DNA of 64,000 bases from Nocardioides sp. Soil797 (GTDB lineage: Bacteria; Actinomycetota; Actinomycetes; Propionibacteriales; Nocardioidaceae). A program made the position numbers and the translations under genes. A model generated the notes under the pieces. That model saw only the letters and a program-made list of their open reading frames with translations. It searched no databases and was not told the DNA's origin. The DNA lies in assembly GCA_001429555.1 (NCBI GenBank), contig LMSR01000019.1:144755-208754 (forward strand), given 5' to 3'. Below, piece by piece: positions 42,442 to 50,828 of the stretch (the first letter of the stretch is position 1; each line of letters begins with the position of its first letter).

Positions 42442-42484
42442 CAGAAGGGGTGCCCCAGCCATGATGGCTGAAGCACCCCTTCTG
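42442..42484 (-). terminator. Terminator of lipoprotein 2
   Basis: CAGAAGGGGTGC (42442-42453) pairs exactly with 42473-42484; an inner AGCCA/TGGCT stem lies in the loop. Starts 22 nt after the stop of 42507-43067. Confidence 0.75.
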
Positions 42485-42506
42485 CGTGGAGCGTTCGTGC
42501 GATTGC

Positions 42507-43067
42507 TCAGTTGCTGGGCATCTCCGTGGGCAGCTCGGAGAGCATGCTCTGCAGCTCCGAGGGCAGCTCGGTGCCCAGATCCGTCGGGATGTCACTCGGC
42601 AGGTCGCTCGGAAGCTCGGTCGGCATGTCGGACGGCAGCTCGGTCGGCACGTCGGAAGGCAGGTCGCTCGGCGCCTCGGGAGCACCGGACGACATCTCGG
42701 GGCTGCACTTCTCACCGACGTACTTGCCGAACTCTTCGGTCTGGTCCTCCTCGTCGGAGTCGAGGTCGTCCTCGGCGTCCTTGAGGTCGTCCTCGTTGTC
42801 GGCGTCGTCATAGGCGTCGATCGTCAACTCGAAGCCCTTGCGAGCATCGTCGCTGATGTCGTCGGGGGTGCCGATGTCGCCGAGGTCTGCAACGGCGTCC
42901 TTCGTCTTGTCGAAGTCGTCTCCGGCCGAAACGACCTTCTCGAAGCCGTCGCAGAAGTCATCCTTGCTGGCGTCGTCGGGCGAGCCGCCACAGGCGGTCA
43001 GGCTCGCTGCCAGGACCACGCCGACACCGGCGCTGGCGAGGGTCCGGAATACGTTCGTGCGCTTCAT
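42507..43067 (-). CDS. Lipoprotein, array member 2
   Basis: 186 aa; lipobox ASLTAC. Core domain DDFCDGFEKV .. TPDDISDDARKGFELTI .. FGKYVGEKC, then a C-terminal tail of repeated LPSD.PTE units (about 130-180), perhaps a cell-wall-spanning spacer. ATG 43067 follows GAGGCAGTG. Closest to member 4. Confidence 0.82.
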   Translation of the reverse strand: MKRTNVFRTLASAGVGVVLAASLTACGGSPDDASKDDFCDGFEKVVSAGDDFDKTKDAVADLGDIGTPDDISDDARKGFELTIDAYDDADNEDDLKDAEDDLDSDEEDQTEEFGKYVGEKCSPEMSSGAPEAPSDLPSDVPTELPSDMPTELPSDLPSDIPTDLGTELPSELQSMLSELPTEMPSN

Positions 43068-43218
43068 CACTGCCTCTTTCGATGGGGGTCCGGATGGGGT
43101 TCCGGTCGAGTCCGACTGCATTCCTGCCCCAGTCTCGGGGATCTACACCCAAAACTGAGAAAATTCTGAGCGAGGTCGAGAAGAACCTCTGGAGCCGCTG
43201 CCCGGAGCGGGCGACGGG

Positions 43219-43716
43219 TCACGCGCAGTCGGTCGACACGTAGGCGATGAACGCGCTCAACTTGGCCTGGTCGGCCTTGCTGACGGAGTTGCCGGCCTTG
43301 TTCAGCTCGGCCTCGGAGGTGGCGCCGTTGATCGTCTTGATCAGGATCTCCATGCCCTCCTTCTCGTCGGCGCTCATGTCGTCGGGCGTGGTGATGCCCT
43401 TCATCTGCTTGGCCCAACCCTTGATCTCCTTGAACCCGCCGGTGGTGAAGCCCTCGGACGTGGCACGGGCGCAGAAGGCGTCCTTCGTCGGGTCACCCGA
43501 CGAAGTACTCGGGTCGGTGGACGTCTCGACGTCGGTGGGGGTGTCGGTCGGGGTCTCGACCTCGGTCGGGCTCTCCGTCGGAGTCTCCACCGTCTCCGAG
43601 CTGGTGGGGCTGGCCGGGTCACCGGCCTTGCTGTCGTCCTTCGAGTCGTCGTCTCCACAGGCGGAGACGCTCAACATCAGGATGGCGCTGGCGAACAGCA
43701 CTCCGAATCGGCGCAT
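43219..43716 (-). CDS. Lipoprotein, array member 3
   Basis: 165 aa; lipobox SVSAC. A long Thr/Pro/Glu spacer (about 25-75: ETPTDTPTDVETSTD type) precedes the core domain DAFCARATSEG .. TTPDDMSADEKEGMEILI .. FIAYVSTDC. The spacer is N-terminal here but C-terminal in member 2. ATG 43716 follows GAGAGG. Function unknown. Confidence 0.82.
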   Translation of the reverse strand: MRRFGVLFASAILMLSVSACGDDDSKDDSKAGDPASPTSSETVETPTESPTEVETPTDTPTDVETSTDPSTSSGDPTKDAFCARATSEGFTTGGFKEIKGWAKQMKGITTPDDMSADEKEGMEILIKTINGATSEAELNKAGNSVSKADQAKLSAFIAYVSTDCA

Positions 43717-43852
43717 GGTCGAACCTCTCAGGCTTGGGTCGTGGCAACGGTTGCCCCCGCGACCTCTGGTTGAAACCCCGGAACAGGGGTGGAAAGCGAA
43801 CTGCGGAGCGGCCCCGAAGGACCGCTCCGCAATCAACGGGTCAGAGACCGGG

Positions 43853-44197
43853 TCAGCAGGTCTCCATCACATACTTGCTGAACGCCTCGGACTGCTTCTT
43901 CTCGTCGTCCGACAGGTCGGAGTCGTCGGGAAGGTCGTCCTCGTCGTCGGCGTCGCCGATCTCGTCGACGAGGAACTCGAAGCCCTTGCGGGCGTCATCG
44001 CTGATGCCCTTCGGCGTGCCGACGTCTTCCAGGTCCTTCACTGCGTCCTTGGCGTCGTCGAAGTCACTGCTCGACTCCTCGAACTTGCTCCAGCCGTCGC
44101 AGAAGTCCTTCTCGGACGCGTCGTCCGGGGGACCGCCACAGGCCGTCATGCCACCGAGCAGGGCCATGCTGGCGCCCACGAGTGCGAGTCGTCGCAT
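43853..44197 (-). CDS. Lipoprotein, array member 4
   Basis: 114 aa, the minimal form: lipobox GMTAC then core KDFCDGWSKF .. TPKGISDDARKGFEFLV .. FSKYVMETC with no spacer. ATG 44197 follows GAAGAGGTGA. A GAATTTTC sequence lies about 100 bp upstream, as for member 2. Confidence 0.82.
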   Translation of the reverse strand: MRRLALVGASMALLGGMTACGGPPDDASEKDFCDGWSKFEESSSDFDDAKDAVKDLEDVGTPKGISDDARKGFEFLVDEIGDADDEDDLPDDSDLSDDEKKQSEAFSKYVMETC

Positions 44198-44329
44198 CTC
44201 GTCACCTCTTCACATCTAGGGAATGTCTGACGCATACGTTCCCATCATGTGGTGATTCCAAGCATCCTCGACACAGATTTTGTGAGACGAACCTGAAAAT
44301 TCTCAGTTCACCGACTGACGGGCCGTCGA

Positions 44330-44860
44330 TCAGGACGGGGACCCGGACGGCTCAGGAACCTCGGTGGGAGCCTCGTCGCTCGCGCACGTGGCCGACTCGA
44401 ACGAGCCGTACTCCTTGGTGTTCTCCAGGTCCTGCTTGCTGCCCTTCTGGGCGGCATCCGTGAAGTCCTTGATGTCCTTGGCCTTGGCGAGCTCGTCCTG
44501 GAGGAACTCCAGTCCGTCCTCGGCCGCGTCGCTGGCGTCGTCGGGCAGGTTCTCCTCCAGCTTGTCGACGGCGACCCGCAGTTCCTCGATGGTCGTGGCG
44601 GCGCTGGCCTCGGCCGAGGCGTCGCAGTACGCCGAGGTCGACTCGTCGGAGTCATCGGAGTCGTCGGACTCCGACGTGCTCGGGCTGGGAGCGCTGTCGG
44701 TCGACGACTCGTCGGCCGACGGGTCGGTCGAGTCGGTCGGGCTGGCCGACGATGACGTGGTCCCGTCGTCCTTGGCGTCCTTGTCGGAGTCGTCGTCGCC
44801 GCAGGCGGTCAGTCCGGCCAGCAGCAACAGGCTCGCGCAGGCAAGGGTTGCACGTCGCAT
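44330..44860 (-). CDS. Lipoprotein, array member 5
   Basis: 176 aa; lipobox GLTAC, an Asp/Ser/Thr spacer (about 22-77), core SAYCDASAEAS .. LPDDASDAAEDGLEFLQ .. FESATC and a short Pro-rich end. ATG 44860 follows GAGGAGTGA. The most upstream gene of the array on this strand. Confidence 0.82.
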   Translation of the reverse strand: MRRATLACASLLLLAGLTACGDDDSDKDAKDDGTTSSSASPTDSTDPSADESSTDSAPSPSTSESDDSDDSDESTSAYCDASAEASAATTIEELRVAVDKLEENLPDDASDAAEDGLEFLQDELAKAKDIKDFTDAAQKGSKQDLENTKEYGSFESATCASDEAPTEVPEPSGSPS

Positions 44861-44945
44861 CTCGATCACTCCTCGAGTGTGGGAATGGTTGTGATCGCCA
44901 CCCATCCTTACCGACCACACCTGAGATCGCCGTACCCCGGACTCT

Positions 44946-45668
44946 TCAGTCCACTCCCTGGGACGCGTCCGGGGTCCTGTCGGAGGTCCCAGCCGGAGTG
45001 CCGGGAACAGGGCCCGCGAAGGGTCTCGGCAACGGCAGCGCCAGCGCCGCCCGCAGCCGCCCGAGGTAGTCGTCCCGGTCGATCTCGACGACGCCCAGCG
45101 AGGCCAGGTGGTCGGTGCGCCACTGCACGTCGACGAGGCGCTGCTGGCGTCCGTCGTCGAGCAGGTCGACCAGGGCCACCAGTGCCACCTTCGAGGCATC
45201 GGTGGCGCGGTGGAACATCGACTCACCGGCGAACAGCCCGTTGGTCGCGACGCCGTAGAGGCCACCGGCCAGCTCGCCGTCCTGCCAGGCCTCGACCGAG
45301 TGGGCCCAGCCCAGCCGATGCAGCTCGACGTACGCCGCACGGATGCCTTCGTCGATCCAGCCGCCGTCACGCGCGGGGTCCGCGCAGGCGTCGATCACCT
45401 CCTCGAACGCGGTGTCGACCCGGATCTCGAAGCGCCGGCACGACCGTCGCAACGACCTGGTCACCCGGAGACCGTCGAGCGGCAGCACTCCCCTGCGCTG
45501 CGGCGACCACCAGCCCACCTCGTCGTCGATCGGCATCGGGAAGAACCCGGAGCGGTAGGCCAGCAGCAACGTCCCCGGGGCGAGGTCGGCGCCCAACGCG
45601 ATCAGGTCGTCGGGGATCCCGGTCGGGTCGGGGAAGTCCCACGGGGTGGCTGGTGGCTCTGCAGGCAC
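44946..45668 (-). CDS. aat: Leucyl/phenylalanyl-tRNA--protein transferase
   Basis: N-end-rule enzyme adding Leu/Phe to N-terminal Arg/Lys proteins. 240 aa: GALAPGTLLLAYRSGFFPMP-type N-terminus (LGADLAPGTLLLAYRSGFFP), WWSPQRRGVLPLDGLRV, GGLYGVATNGLFAGESMF, and VDVQWRTDHLASLG. GTG 45668 set by TACGCT 6 nt upstream. Divergent from the EcsC-like gene. Confidence 0.93.
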   Translation of the reverse strand: MPAEPPATPWDFPDPTGIPDDLIALGADLAPGTLLLAYRSGFFPMPIDDEVGWWSPQRRGVLPLDGLRVTRSLRRSCRRFEIRVDTAFEEVIDACADPARDGGWIDEGIRAAYVELHRLGWAHSVEAWQDGELAGGLYGVATNGLFAGESMFHRATDASKVALVALVDLLDDGRQQRLVDVQWRTDHLASLGVVEIDRDDYLGRLRAALALPLPRPFAGPVPGTPAGTSDRTPDASQGVD

Positions 45669-45674
45669 CCCCAC

Positions 45675-45680
45675 AGCGTA
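45675..45680 (-). promoter_or_regulatory. -10 box of aat
   Basis: TACGCT, 6 nt before GTG 45668. Confidence 0.6.
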
Positions 45681-45691
45681 GGGCTCAGGCT

Positions 45692-45697
45692 TAGGAT
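45692..45697 (+). promoter_or_regulatory. -10 box of EcsC-like gene
   Basis: TAGGAT, 7 nt before ATG 45705. Confidence 0.6.
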
Positions 45698-45704
45698 GCC
45701 CGGC

Positions 45705-46388
45705 ATGGGAATCGCGAGCAGTGTCAGCAAGCGCATCGTCAACAGCAAGCTCACCAAGGCTGCGCCCGACCTGACGAACGGCTTCGTCCGCGAAGCACTC
45801 AAGCACGCCATCAACGGGGCGGGTCCGCTCTCGTCGGCGCAGAGCGCGGCCGAGAAGAAGTTGGCTGATTCGCACGGCGACGTCGACAAGGCGGTGCGTT
45901 CGGTGATCGACCGTCACGCCGGTTATGCCGGTGTGGAGGGCTTCGTCACCAATCTCGGTGGCCTGATCACCGCGGCCGCGACGATTCCCGCCAACATCAC
46001 CGGGCTGGCGATCATCCAGGCCCGGATGATCGCCGTCATCGCCGCCCTGCGCGGCTATGACCTCGACGATCCCAAGGTGCGCAACGCGATCCTGCTCTGC
46101 ATGCTCGGCGAGGACCCGGTCAAGAAGCTGGTGAAGCAGAAGAAGGTCCCCGCCACGCCGATGGCCCTGGCCACCGCGCCGGTGCACGACCCCGACCTCG
46201 ATCGTCGGGTGGCCGGCCTGGTGGCCGCCGAGTTGATCTCCCAGGTCGGCGGCAAGCGCCTGACCTCCACGGTCGGTCGCCGCGTCCCCGTCTTCGGTGG
46301 GGTCGTCGGCCTCACCATCGACGGTTGGTCGACCTGGCGGATCGGTCGTTACGCCTCGCGCGAACTCCGGCCGCGGGCCCGCCGATAG
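45705..46388 (+). CDS. EcsC-like membrane-associated protein
   Basis: 227 aa with a hydrophobic central region (GGLITAAATIPANITGLAII) and a glycine-rich C-terminal segment (GRRVPVFGGVVGLTIDGWST), as in EcsC-family proteins. Possibly membrane-associated; function unknown. Leaderless start; 3' end overlaps the convergent sulfotransferase gene by 40 nt. Confidence 0.75.
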   Translation: MGIASSVSKRIVNSKLTKAAPDLTNGFVREALKHAINGAGPLSSAQSAAEKKLADSHGDVDKAVRSVIDRHAGYAGVEGFVTNLGGLITAAATIPANITGLAIIQARMIAVIAALRGYDLDDPKVRNAILLCMLGEDPVKKLVKQKKVPATPMALATAPVHDPDLDRRVAGLVAAELISQVGGKRLTSTVGRRVPVFGGVVGLTIDGWSTWRIGRYASRELRPRARR

Positions 46389-47563
46389 ACGCTGAGCAGG
46401 CGCCGGCCCCACCCCTTCTCCTGGGCTGAGCGCACCGCCTTCTCACGCATTCGGTAGGTGGGTCGCATGTAGGAGCGCTCCAGGGCGATCTGCGTCTCTC
46501 GCAGCTCGGCCCGCAGCTCTTCCTCGGACTGCTGCAGCCGGGCCCCTTCGAGCAGCAGCGCCTTGATCGCGTCGAGGGCTGCTGCGTTGACCGCACGCGG
46601 TCGCGCCCGGTCGGGGTCCCGGAACTCGACCGGGTGGGGGTCGGGCAGCAGGTCGTCGAGGTCGCCGACCACGTCGTACCCACGGCGCCGCAGCTCGTCG
46701 ACCCAGGCGTGGGAGAGGTCGTCGGCCCACTGCCGGGCCTCGGGTGGCATGCCCAGTCGGGGGGAGTCCGTCCGTCGCGAGAGCGTCTGGTGGGCGAGCA
46801 GCTCCCGGACCAGCGGCCGGTAGGCGGCCGGCCGCAGCTCCGCGTTGGCGACCTTGTTGATCCGGCGGATCAGCGCCGTCTCGGGGACGCCCAGGGACGG
46901 GTTCGACCGCTCGGCGTGCAGGTCGAGGTCGAGGCCGTCGAGACCGAAGGTGTGCGCAAATCGCTCCCAGAGCAGGTTGTGCGGTGCGCCGGGCTTGGGA
47001 ACCGTGACCACGTGCACCCGTGAGGGATCGAGGGCGGCACCCCAACGGTCGAGGATGTCGGGGATCTCCTGCACTCCCCAGAACCAGGTGGCGATGCGGT
47101 CGACGCGCTCGGGGTTCTGGATCTGCTGCAGGAAGCGGCGGTACCTGATGGTGCGCCGGTGCTTGACGTTCTCCTGCCACTCCGCAGGAACCTGGCGGAC
47201 CAGGTCGCGCGTGGAGAGGACGACGTGGATCTCGGTGTCGGGGTGTCCGAGTGACGCCAGGGCCCGCTTGATCTGGGCCCGTGAGGCGGTGGCCAGGATC
47301 TCGTGGCTGATGATCGCGGTCCCCGACCAGTCACGCACCCGCTCCGCCAGCCGGTCCCACGCACCGACGGCCTCGGTCTCGAGCCCACCCCACGGCAGGC
47401 GCATGAGGTCGAGCGCGGCCAGGAAGTGGTCGTCGAAGCGGTCGGCCGGGTAGAGCACACCCTGCCCTGCCAGCCGGTCGCGATTGCGGAAGAGCACATC
47501 CTGCAGGTAGGAGGTGCCGGTCTTGGGCGTTCCGACATGGAGCAGCACCCGCTTGGGACTCAC
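46349..47563 (-). CDS. Sulfotransferase-like protein
   Basis: 404 aa. PAPS-binding 5'-PSB loop GTPKTGTSYLQ near the N-terminus, 3'-phosphate site STRDLVRQVPAEWQ, and a C-terminal segment GYDVVGDLDDLLPD shared with its two operon neighbours; a coiled Glu/Leu stretch follows. Likely transfers sulfate to a glycolipid or surface polymer. GTG 47563 overlaps the upstream stop as GTGA and follows GGAGAGG. Confidence 0.85.
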   Translation of the reverse strand: MSPKRVLLHVGTPKTGTSYLQDVLFRNRDRLAGQGVLYPADRFDDHFLAALDLMRLPWGGLETEAVGAWDRLAERVRDWSGTAIISHEILATASRAQIKRALASLGHPDTEIHVVLSTRDLVRQVPAEWQENVKHRRTIRYRRFLQQIQNPERVDRIATWFWGVQEIPDILDRWGAALDPSRVHVVTVPKPGAPHNLLWERFAHTFGLDGLDLDLHAERSNPSLGVPETALIRRINKVANAELRPAAYRPLVRELLAHQTLSRRTDSPRLGMPPEARQWADDLSHAWVDELRRRGYDVVGDLDDLLPDPHPVEFRDPDRARPRAVNAAALDAIKALLLEGARLQQSEEELRAELRETQIALERSYMRPTYRMREKAVRSAQEKGWGRRLLSVYRRARGRSSREA

Positions 47564-48696
47564 AGTGCCCTCTCCTTGAAGTTCAACAACGTCCGTAGGG
47601 CCACGTCCAGGACGCCGCCGTTGGTGGGACGCGTCCCTGGGACGGGTTCCGGCGGGATCAAGGCGTCCAGATCCCCGCACACAGGGTATCCAGCATCACC
47701 GATCCGATCGCGCATTCCCGCCGCCTGGCGGCGTACCCAGTCGTCGTGGCGGGCCAGTACGGCGCGTGGCGGCCCCTGCTCGTCGGCGAGGAGCGGCACC
47801 AGGTCGGTGCCGAGGATGCGTGGACGTTGCTCCTTGGCGACCAACACACGAAGCACCAGGCTGGTCTGGCGCACCAGCTCCACCGCGTCGGGTGAGAGGC
47901 GCACGGGGTCATCGACCGACCGCTCCGGAGCGCCGACCAACGAGGCCACCGCCGAAGCCGGTGCGTTGATCGCGACATGCACCTGCGACGGGCCGGTGTC
48001 GGCTGCCTGGCGCGCCGCAATGCGGTCCAGCAGCAGGCGCGGGGGAAGGGTGTCCCTGCGCTCCCAGTCGGCCAGCCAACGAGTCCAGCGAACGGTGCCA
48101 CCCTGCAGGATCCGCCAGCTCCAGACGTCGGAGAGCATCGCGCAGAGGTCGTCGGCGAGAACGACGGAGACCGGTGCACGCAGGCCGGGGACGTGCCCGG
48201 CTCGCAGCAGGGACTGTCGGGCGACCTCGACCAGGAGCGGGTCGCCGGCCAACCGGTAGTCGCGGTGCCACGGGCGGGCCCGGACCCGGCGTGGCGCAGG
48301 CGTCGGCGCCGGGGCGGGGTTTCGGGCGAGCAGGTCGGCGAGGAGGCCCACTGCGATCCGGAGCAGCTCCGGGGCGGGCACCTGGGCCGGGTCGACCGGG
48401 GGCGCTCCGAACGCTGCGTCGGAGTCCACGCCGACCAGCGCGAGGTCGGGCTGGCCTCGTCCCGGTCCCCCCTGCTCGAGGACCCGCTCGACCAAGCGGC
48501 GTTGCTGGTCGGAAGGGGCACCCGCCGTGTGGTTCAGGCGCCGGGCCACTTCGAGCTGGGCGGCTCCCGGAAGGGGGCCACTGCTCAGGGTTCCCGGCAC
48601 GGAGCCGGTGAAGGCCACCCACGGCGTCGTACCACCGGCGCGGAGGTGCTCCACCCAGGCCCAGGCGCGGGCACTGCCTGCTTCGTCGACAACCAT
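47560..48696 (-). CDS. Sulfotransferase-related protein lacking the PAPS loop
   Basis: 378 aa, middle gene of the trio. It has no TPKTGT loop or RD..RQ site and starts with MVVDEAGSARAWAWVEHLRA; the C-terminal part (GYPVCGDLDALIPPEPVP) is the same element seen in the flanking sulfotransferases. Probably a degenerate or regulatory relative that pairs with them. Lies 4 nt after gene 3 of the trio. Confidence 0.65.
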   Translation of the reverse strand: MVVDEAGSARAWAWVEHLRAGGTTPWVAFTGSVPGTLSSGPLPGAAQLEVARRLNHTAGAPSDQQRRLVERVLEQGGPGRGQPDLALVGVDSDAAFGAPPVDPAQVPAPELLRIAVGLLADLLARNPAPAPTPAPRRVRARPWHRDYRLAGDPLLVEVARQSLLRAGHVPGLRAPVSVVLADDLCAMLSDVWSWRILQGGTVRWTRWLADWERRDTLPPRLLLDRIAARQAADTGPSQVHVAINAPASAVASLVGAPERSVDDPVRLSPDAVELVRQTSLVLRVLVAKEQRPRILGTDLVPLLADEQGPPRAVLARHDDWVRRQAAGMRDRIGDAGYPVCGDLDALIPPEPVPGTRPTNGGVLDVALRTLLNFKERAL

Positions 48697-48700
48697 GCGG

Positions 48701-49789
48701 CTACGGCTGGCGCAGGCGGGACGCGTGGGCGCGAATCCGGGAACCGAGCTCGCGCGACGGGTCGGGACGACGGGCGGCCTCGTTGGTCATCGCCGCCAAC
48801 GCGTGGACCGCCGCGTTGGTGATCTTCTTGTTCCGTACCCGATTCGGATCGGGCGCCAGGTCGCTCGGCGGCTCCCCCGTCCGGAGCTCGTCGAGACTGC
48901 CCACGACATGGACACCGGCACCCTCGATCCACTCGATCCAGCGCTCGGTCTCGGCCCTGGCCCAGGCATAGTGCTCGGGCGGCAGCTGCACCTTGCGGGT
49001 GTTGCGCAGGTCGACCCGATCCAGCATCGAGCGGAGCAGCTCCTCGTGGGCACCGGTGGACCGGGTGGCCCGGTCCAGCCTGCGGTTGAGCCGACGCAGC
49101 AGCTCGGTCTCGGCAACACCCATGCCGGCGTTGGTGCGCTCGCTCTCGAGCGGCGCCCACTGCGGGTCGATGCCGAAGACCTGGCAGAACCGGTCCCACA
49201 GCGACTCACCGGTCGCACCCGGCTGCGGGACCGTCACCACGTGCACGTGCTCCGGGACCAGGTTGGCCGACCAGTTCCCCAGCACCGTCGGCAGGTCGAA
49301 GGCGCGCATGAACCACAGGGAGTGCCGCTCCGCCTTGGCCAGGAACTTGTCGAAGGTCCACTTGCGGCCCTGCTTGATGCTCTCCTGCCAGGCCGCCGGC
49401 ATCTGGCGGACCAGGTCGCGGGCGCTGTAGACGATGTGGATCTCAGCGCCCTGGAGGTCGTTCATCACCCGGGAGATCTTCTCCTGCGGGGCGGGCGCGA
49501 GGATCTCGTGGCTGATGATCGAGGTGCCGGAGTGGCGGCGTACCTGCTTGACCATGGCCGGCCAGGCACCGTCAGCGTGGCCGGGAGGCCCGCCCCAGTC
49601 CTGACCCAACAGGTCGAGCGCAGCGCGGAAGTGGAAGAGGTTCGGGTCTGCGAAGAGCCGTCGGTTGGGCAGGTTGACGCCGCGCTCGGCGAGCCGGCGG
49701 GAGTTGAGCGCCAGGCGGTCCTGCACGTAGGTCGTTCCGGTCTTGGGTGCCCCGACATGGAGGTACACCTTCCGGGCCGCTCTGCTCAT
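48701..49789 (-). CDS. Sulfotransferase-like protein (first of trio)
   Basis: 362 aa. 5'-PSB loop VGAPKTGTTYVQ, 3'-phosphate site SARDLVRQMPAAWQ, and C-terminal GVHVVGSLDELR; clearly related to 46349-47563. First gene of the three-gene operon. ATG 49789 is preceded by a CACAAT-like box 7 nt upstream. Confidence 0.88.
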   Translation of the reverse strand: MSRAARKVYLHVGAPKTGTTYVQDRLALNSRRLAERGVNLPNRRLFADPNLFHFRAALDLLGQDWGGPPGHADGAWPAMVKQVRRHSGTSIISHEILAPAPQEKISRVMNDLQGAEIHIVYSARDLVRQMPAAWQESIKQGRKWTFDKFLAKAERHSLWFMRAFDLPTVLGNWSANLVPEHVHVVTVPQPGATGESLWDRFCQVFGIDPQWAPLESERTNAGMGVAETELLRRLNRRLDRATRSTGAHEELLRSMLDRVDLRNTRKVQLPPEHYAWARAETERWIEWIEGAGVHVVGSLDELRTGEPPSDLAPDPNRVRNKKITNAAVHALAAMTNEAARRPDPSRELGSRIRAHASRLRQP

Positions 49790-49856
49790 GGCCCAGATTG
49801 TGCCGCATCGACCGCGTGCGACCGCAGTCCCCGGGGCCGCCGCGGCCGGCGCGGGA

Positions 49857-50828
49857 TCAACCCAACGCCGTGACGACGCGTGACGGGCTCGGGCGACCCA
49901 GCTTTCCTGCCATCCACCGGCTGGTCGTCACCAACGCCTCGAGGTCGACGCCGGTCTCGACGCCGAGCCCGTGCAACATCCACACCAGGTCCTCCGTGGC
50001 GAGGTTGCCGGTCGCGCTCTCGGCGTACGGACAACCGCCGAGTCCACCGGCGCTCGCGTCGAAGGTGGTGACGCCGGCCTCGAGTGCGGCGTACGCATTG
50101 GCGAGGGCCTGGCCGTAGGTGTCGTGGAAGTGGACCGCGAGGTTCTCGACCGCGAGGCCGGCTTCGCCGAAGGCGCCGAGGAGGCGCTTCACGTGTCCGG
50201 CGGTGCCGACGCCGATCGTGTCGCCGAGGCTGAGCTGGCTGGCGCCGAGGTCGAAGAGGCGCTTGCCGACGCTGACCACCTGGTCGACCGGGACGTCGCC
50301 CTCCCACGGATCGCCGAAGCACATGGAGACATAGGCGCGCACGTCCATGCCGGCCTCGCGGGCACGCAGGACGGTCGGCTCGAACATCGCGAACTGCTCG
50401 TCGAGGCTGCGGTTGAGGTTCTTGTTGGCGAACGTCTCAGTGGCGCTGCCGAAGATCGCGATGTGCTTCAGGCCGAGCTCGAGGGCCCGGTCGAGGCCAC
50501 GCTCGTTGGGCACCAGCACCGGCAGCTCCCGGGCGCCGCGAGTCGGGCCGGTGGTCGAGGAAGGACCAGTTCCTGTCCCGAAGCCGTTGATCAGCCCCTC
50601 CATCAGCTCCTTGGCATCGGCCAGCTGGGGCACCCACTTGGGGTGCACGAAGCTGGTCGCCTCCACGATCGGGAGCCCTGCGGCGAGCAGACGGCGGACG
50701 AACTCGGCCTTGGTCTCGAGGTCGACGATCGACTTCTCGTTCTGCAGGCCGTCGCGCGGACCGACCTCCCAGATGGTGACCTGCTGCGGGAGCTGGGTGG
50801 GGCTCTCGACCCGTTGCGGCTGCCTCAT
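49857..50828 (-). CDS. mvaB: Hydroxymethylglutaryl-CoA lyase
   Basis: Last step of leucine catabolism: HMG-CoA to acetyl-CoA + acetoacetate. 323-aa TIM barrel with VGPRDGLQNEK at the substrate site, VEATSFVHPKWVPQ, HFHDTYGQALAN metal His pair, and the catalytic Cys loop GGLGGCPYAESATGN. Start overlaps the carboxylase stop (TAATG). Confidence 0.95.
   Translation of the reverse strand: MRQPQRVESPTQLPQQVTIWEVGPRDGLQNEKSIVDLETKAEFVRRLLAAGLPIVEATSFVHPKWVPQLADAKELMEGLINGFGTGTGPSSTTGPTRGARELPVLVPNERGLDRALELGLKHIAIFGSATETFANKNLNRSLDEQFAMFEPTVLRAREAGMDVRAYVSMCFGDPWEGDVPVDQVVSVGKRLFDLGASQLSLGDTIGVGTAGHVKRLLGAFGEAGLAVENLAVHFHDTYGQALANAYAALEAGVTTFDASAGGLGGCPYAESATGNLATEDLVWMLHGLGVETGVDLEALVTTSRWMAGKLGRPSPSRVVTALG

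Noticed and set aside
44861..44945. Sixth lipoprotein of the array
   Set aside because: The gap is too short and aat starts its 3' end at 44946.
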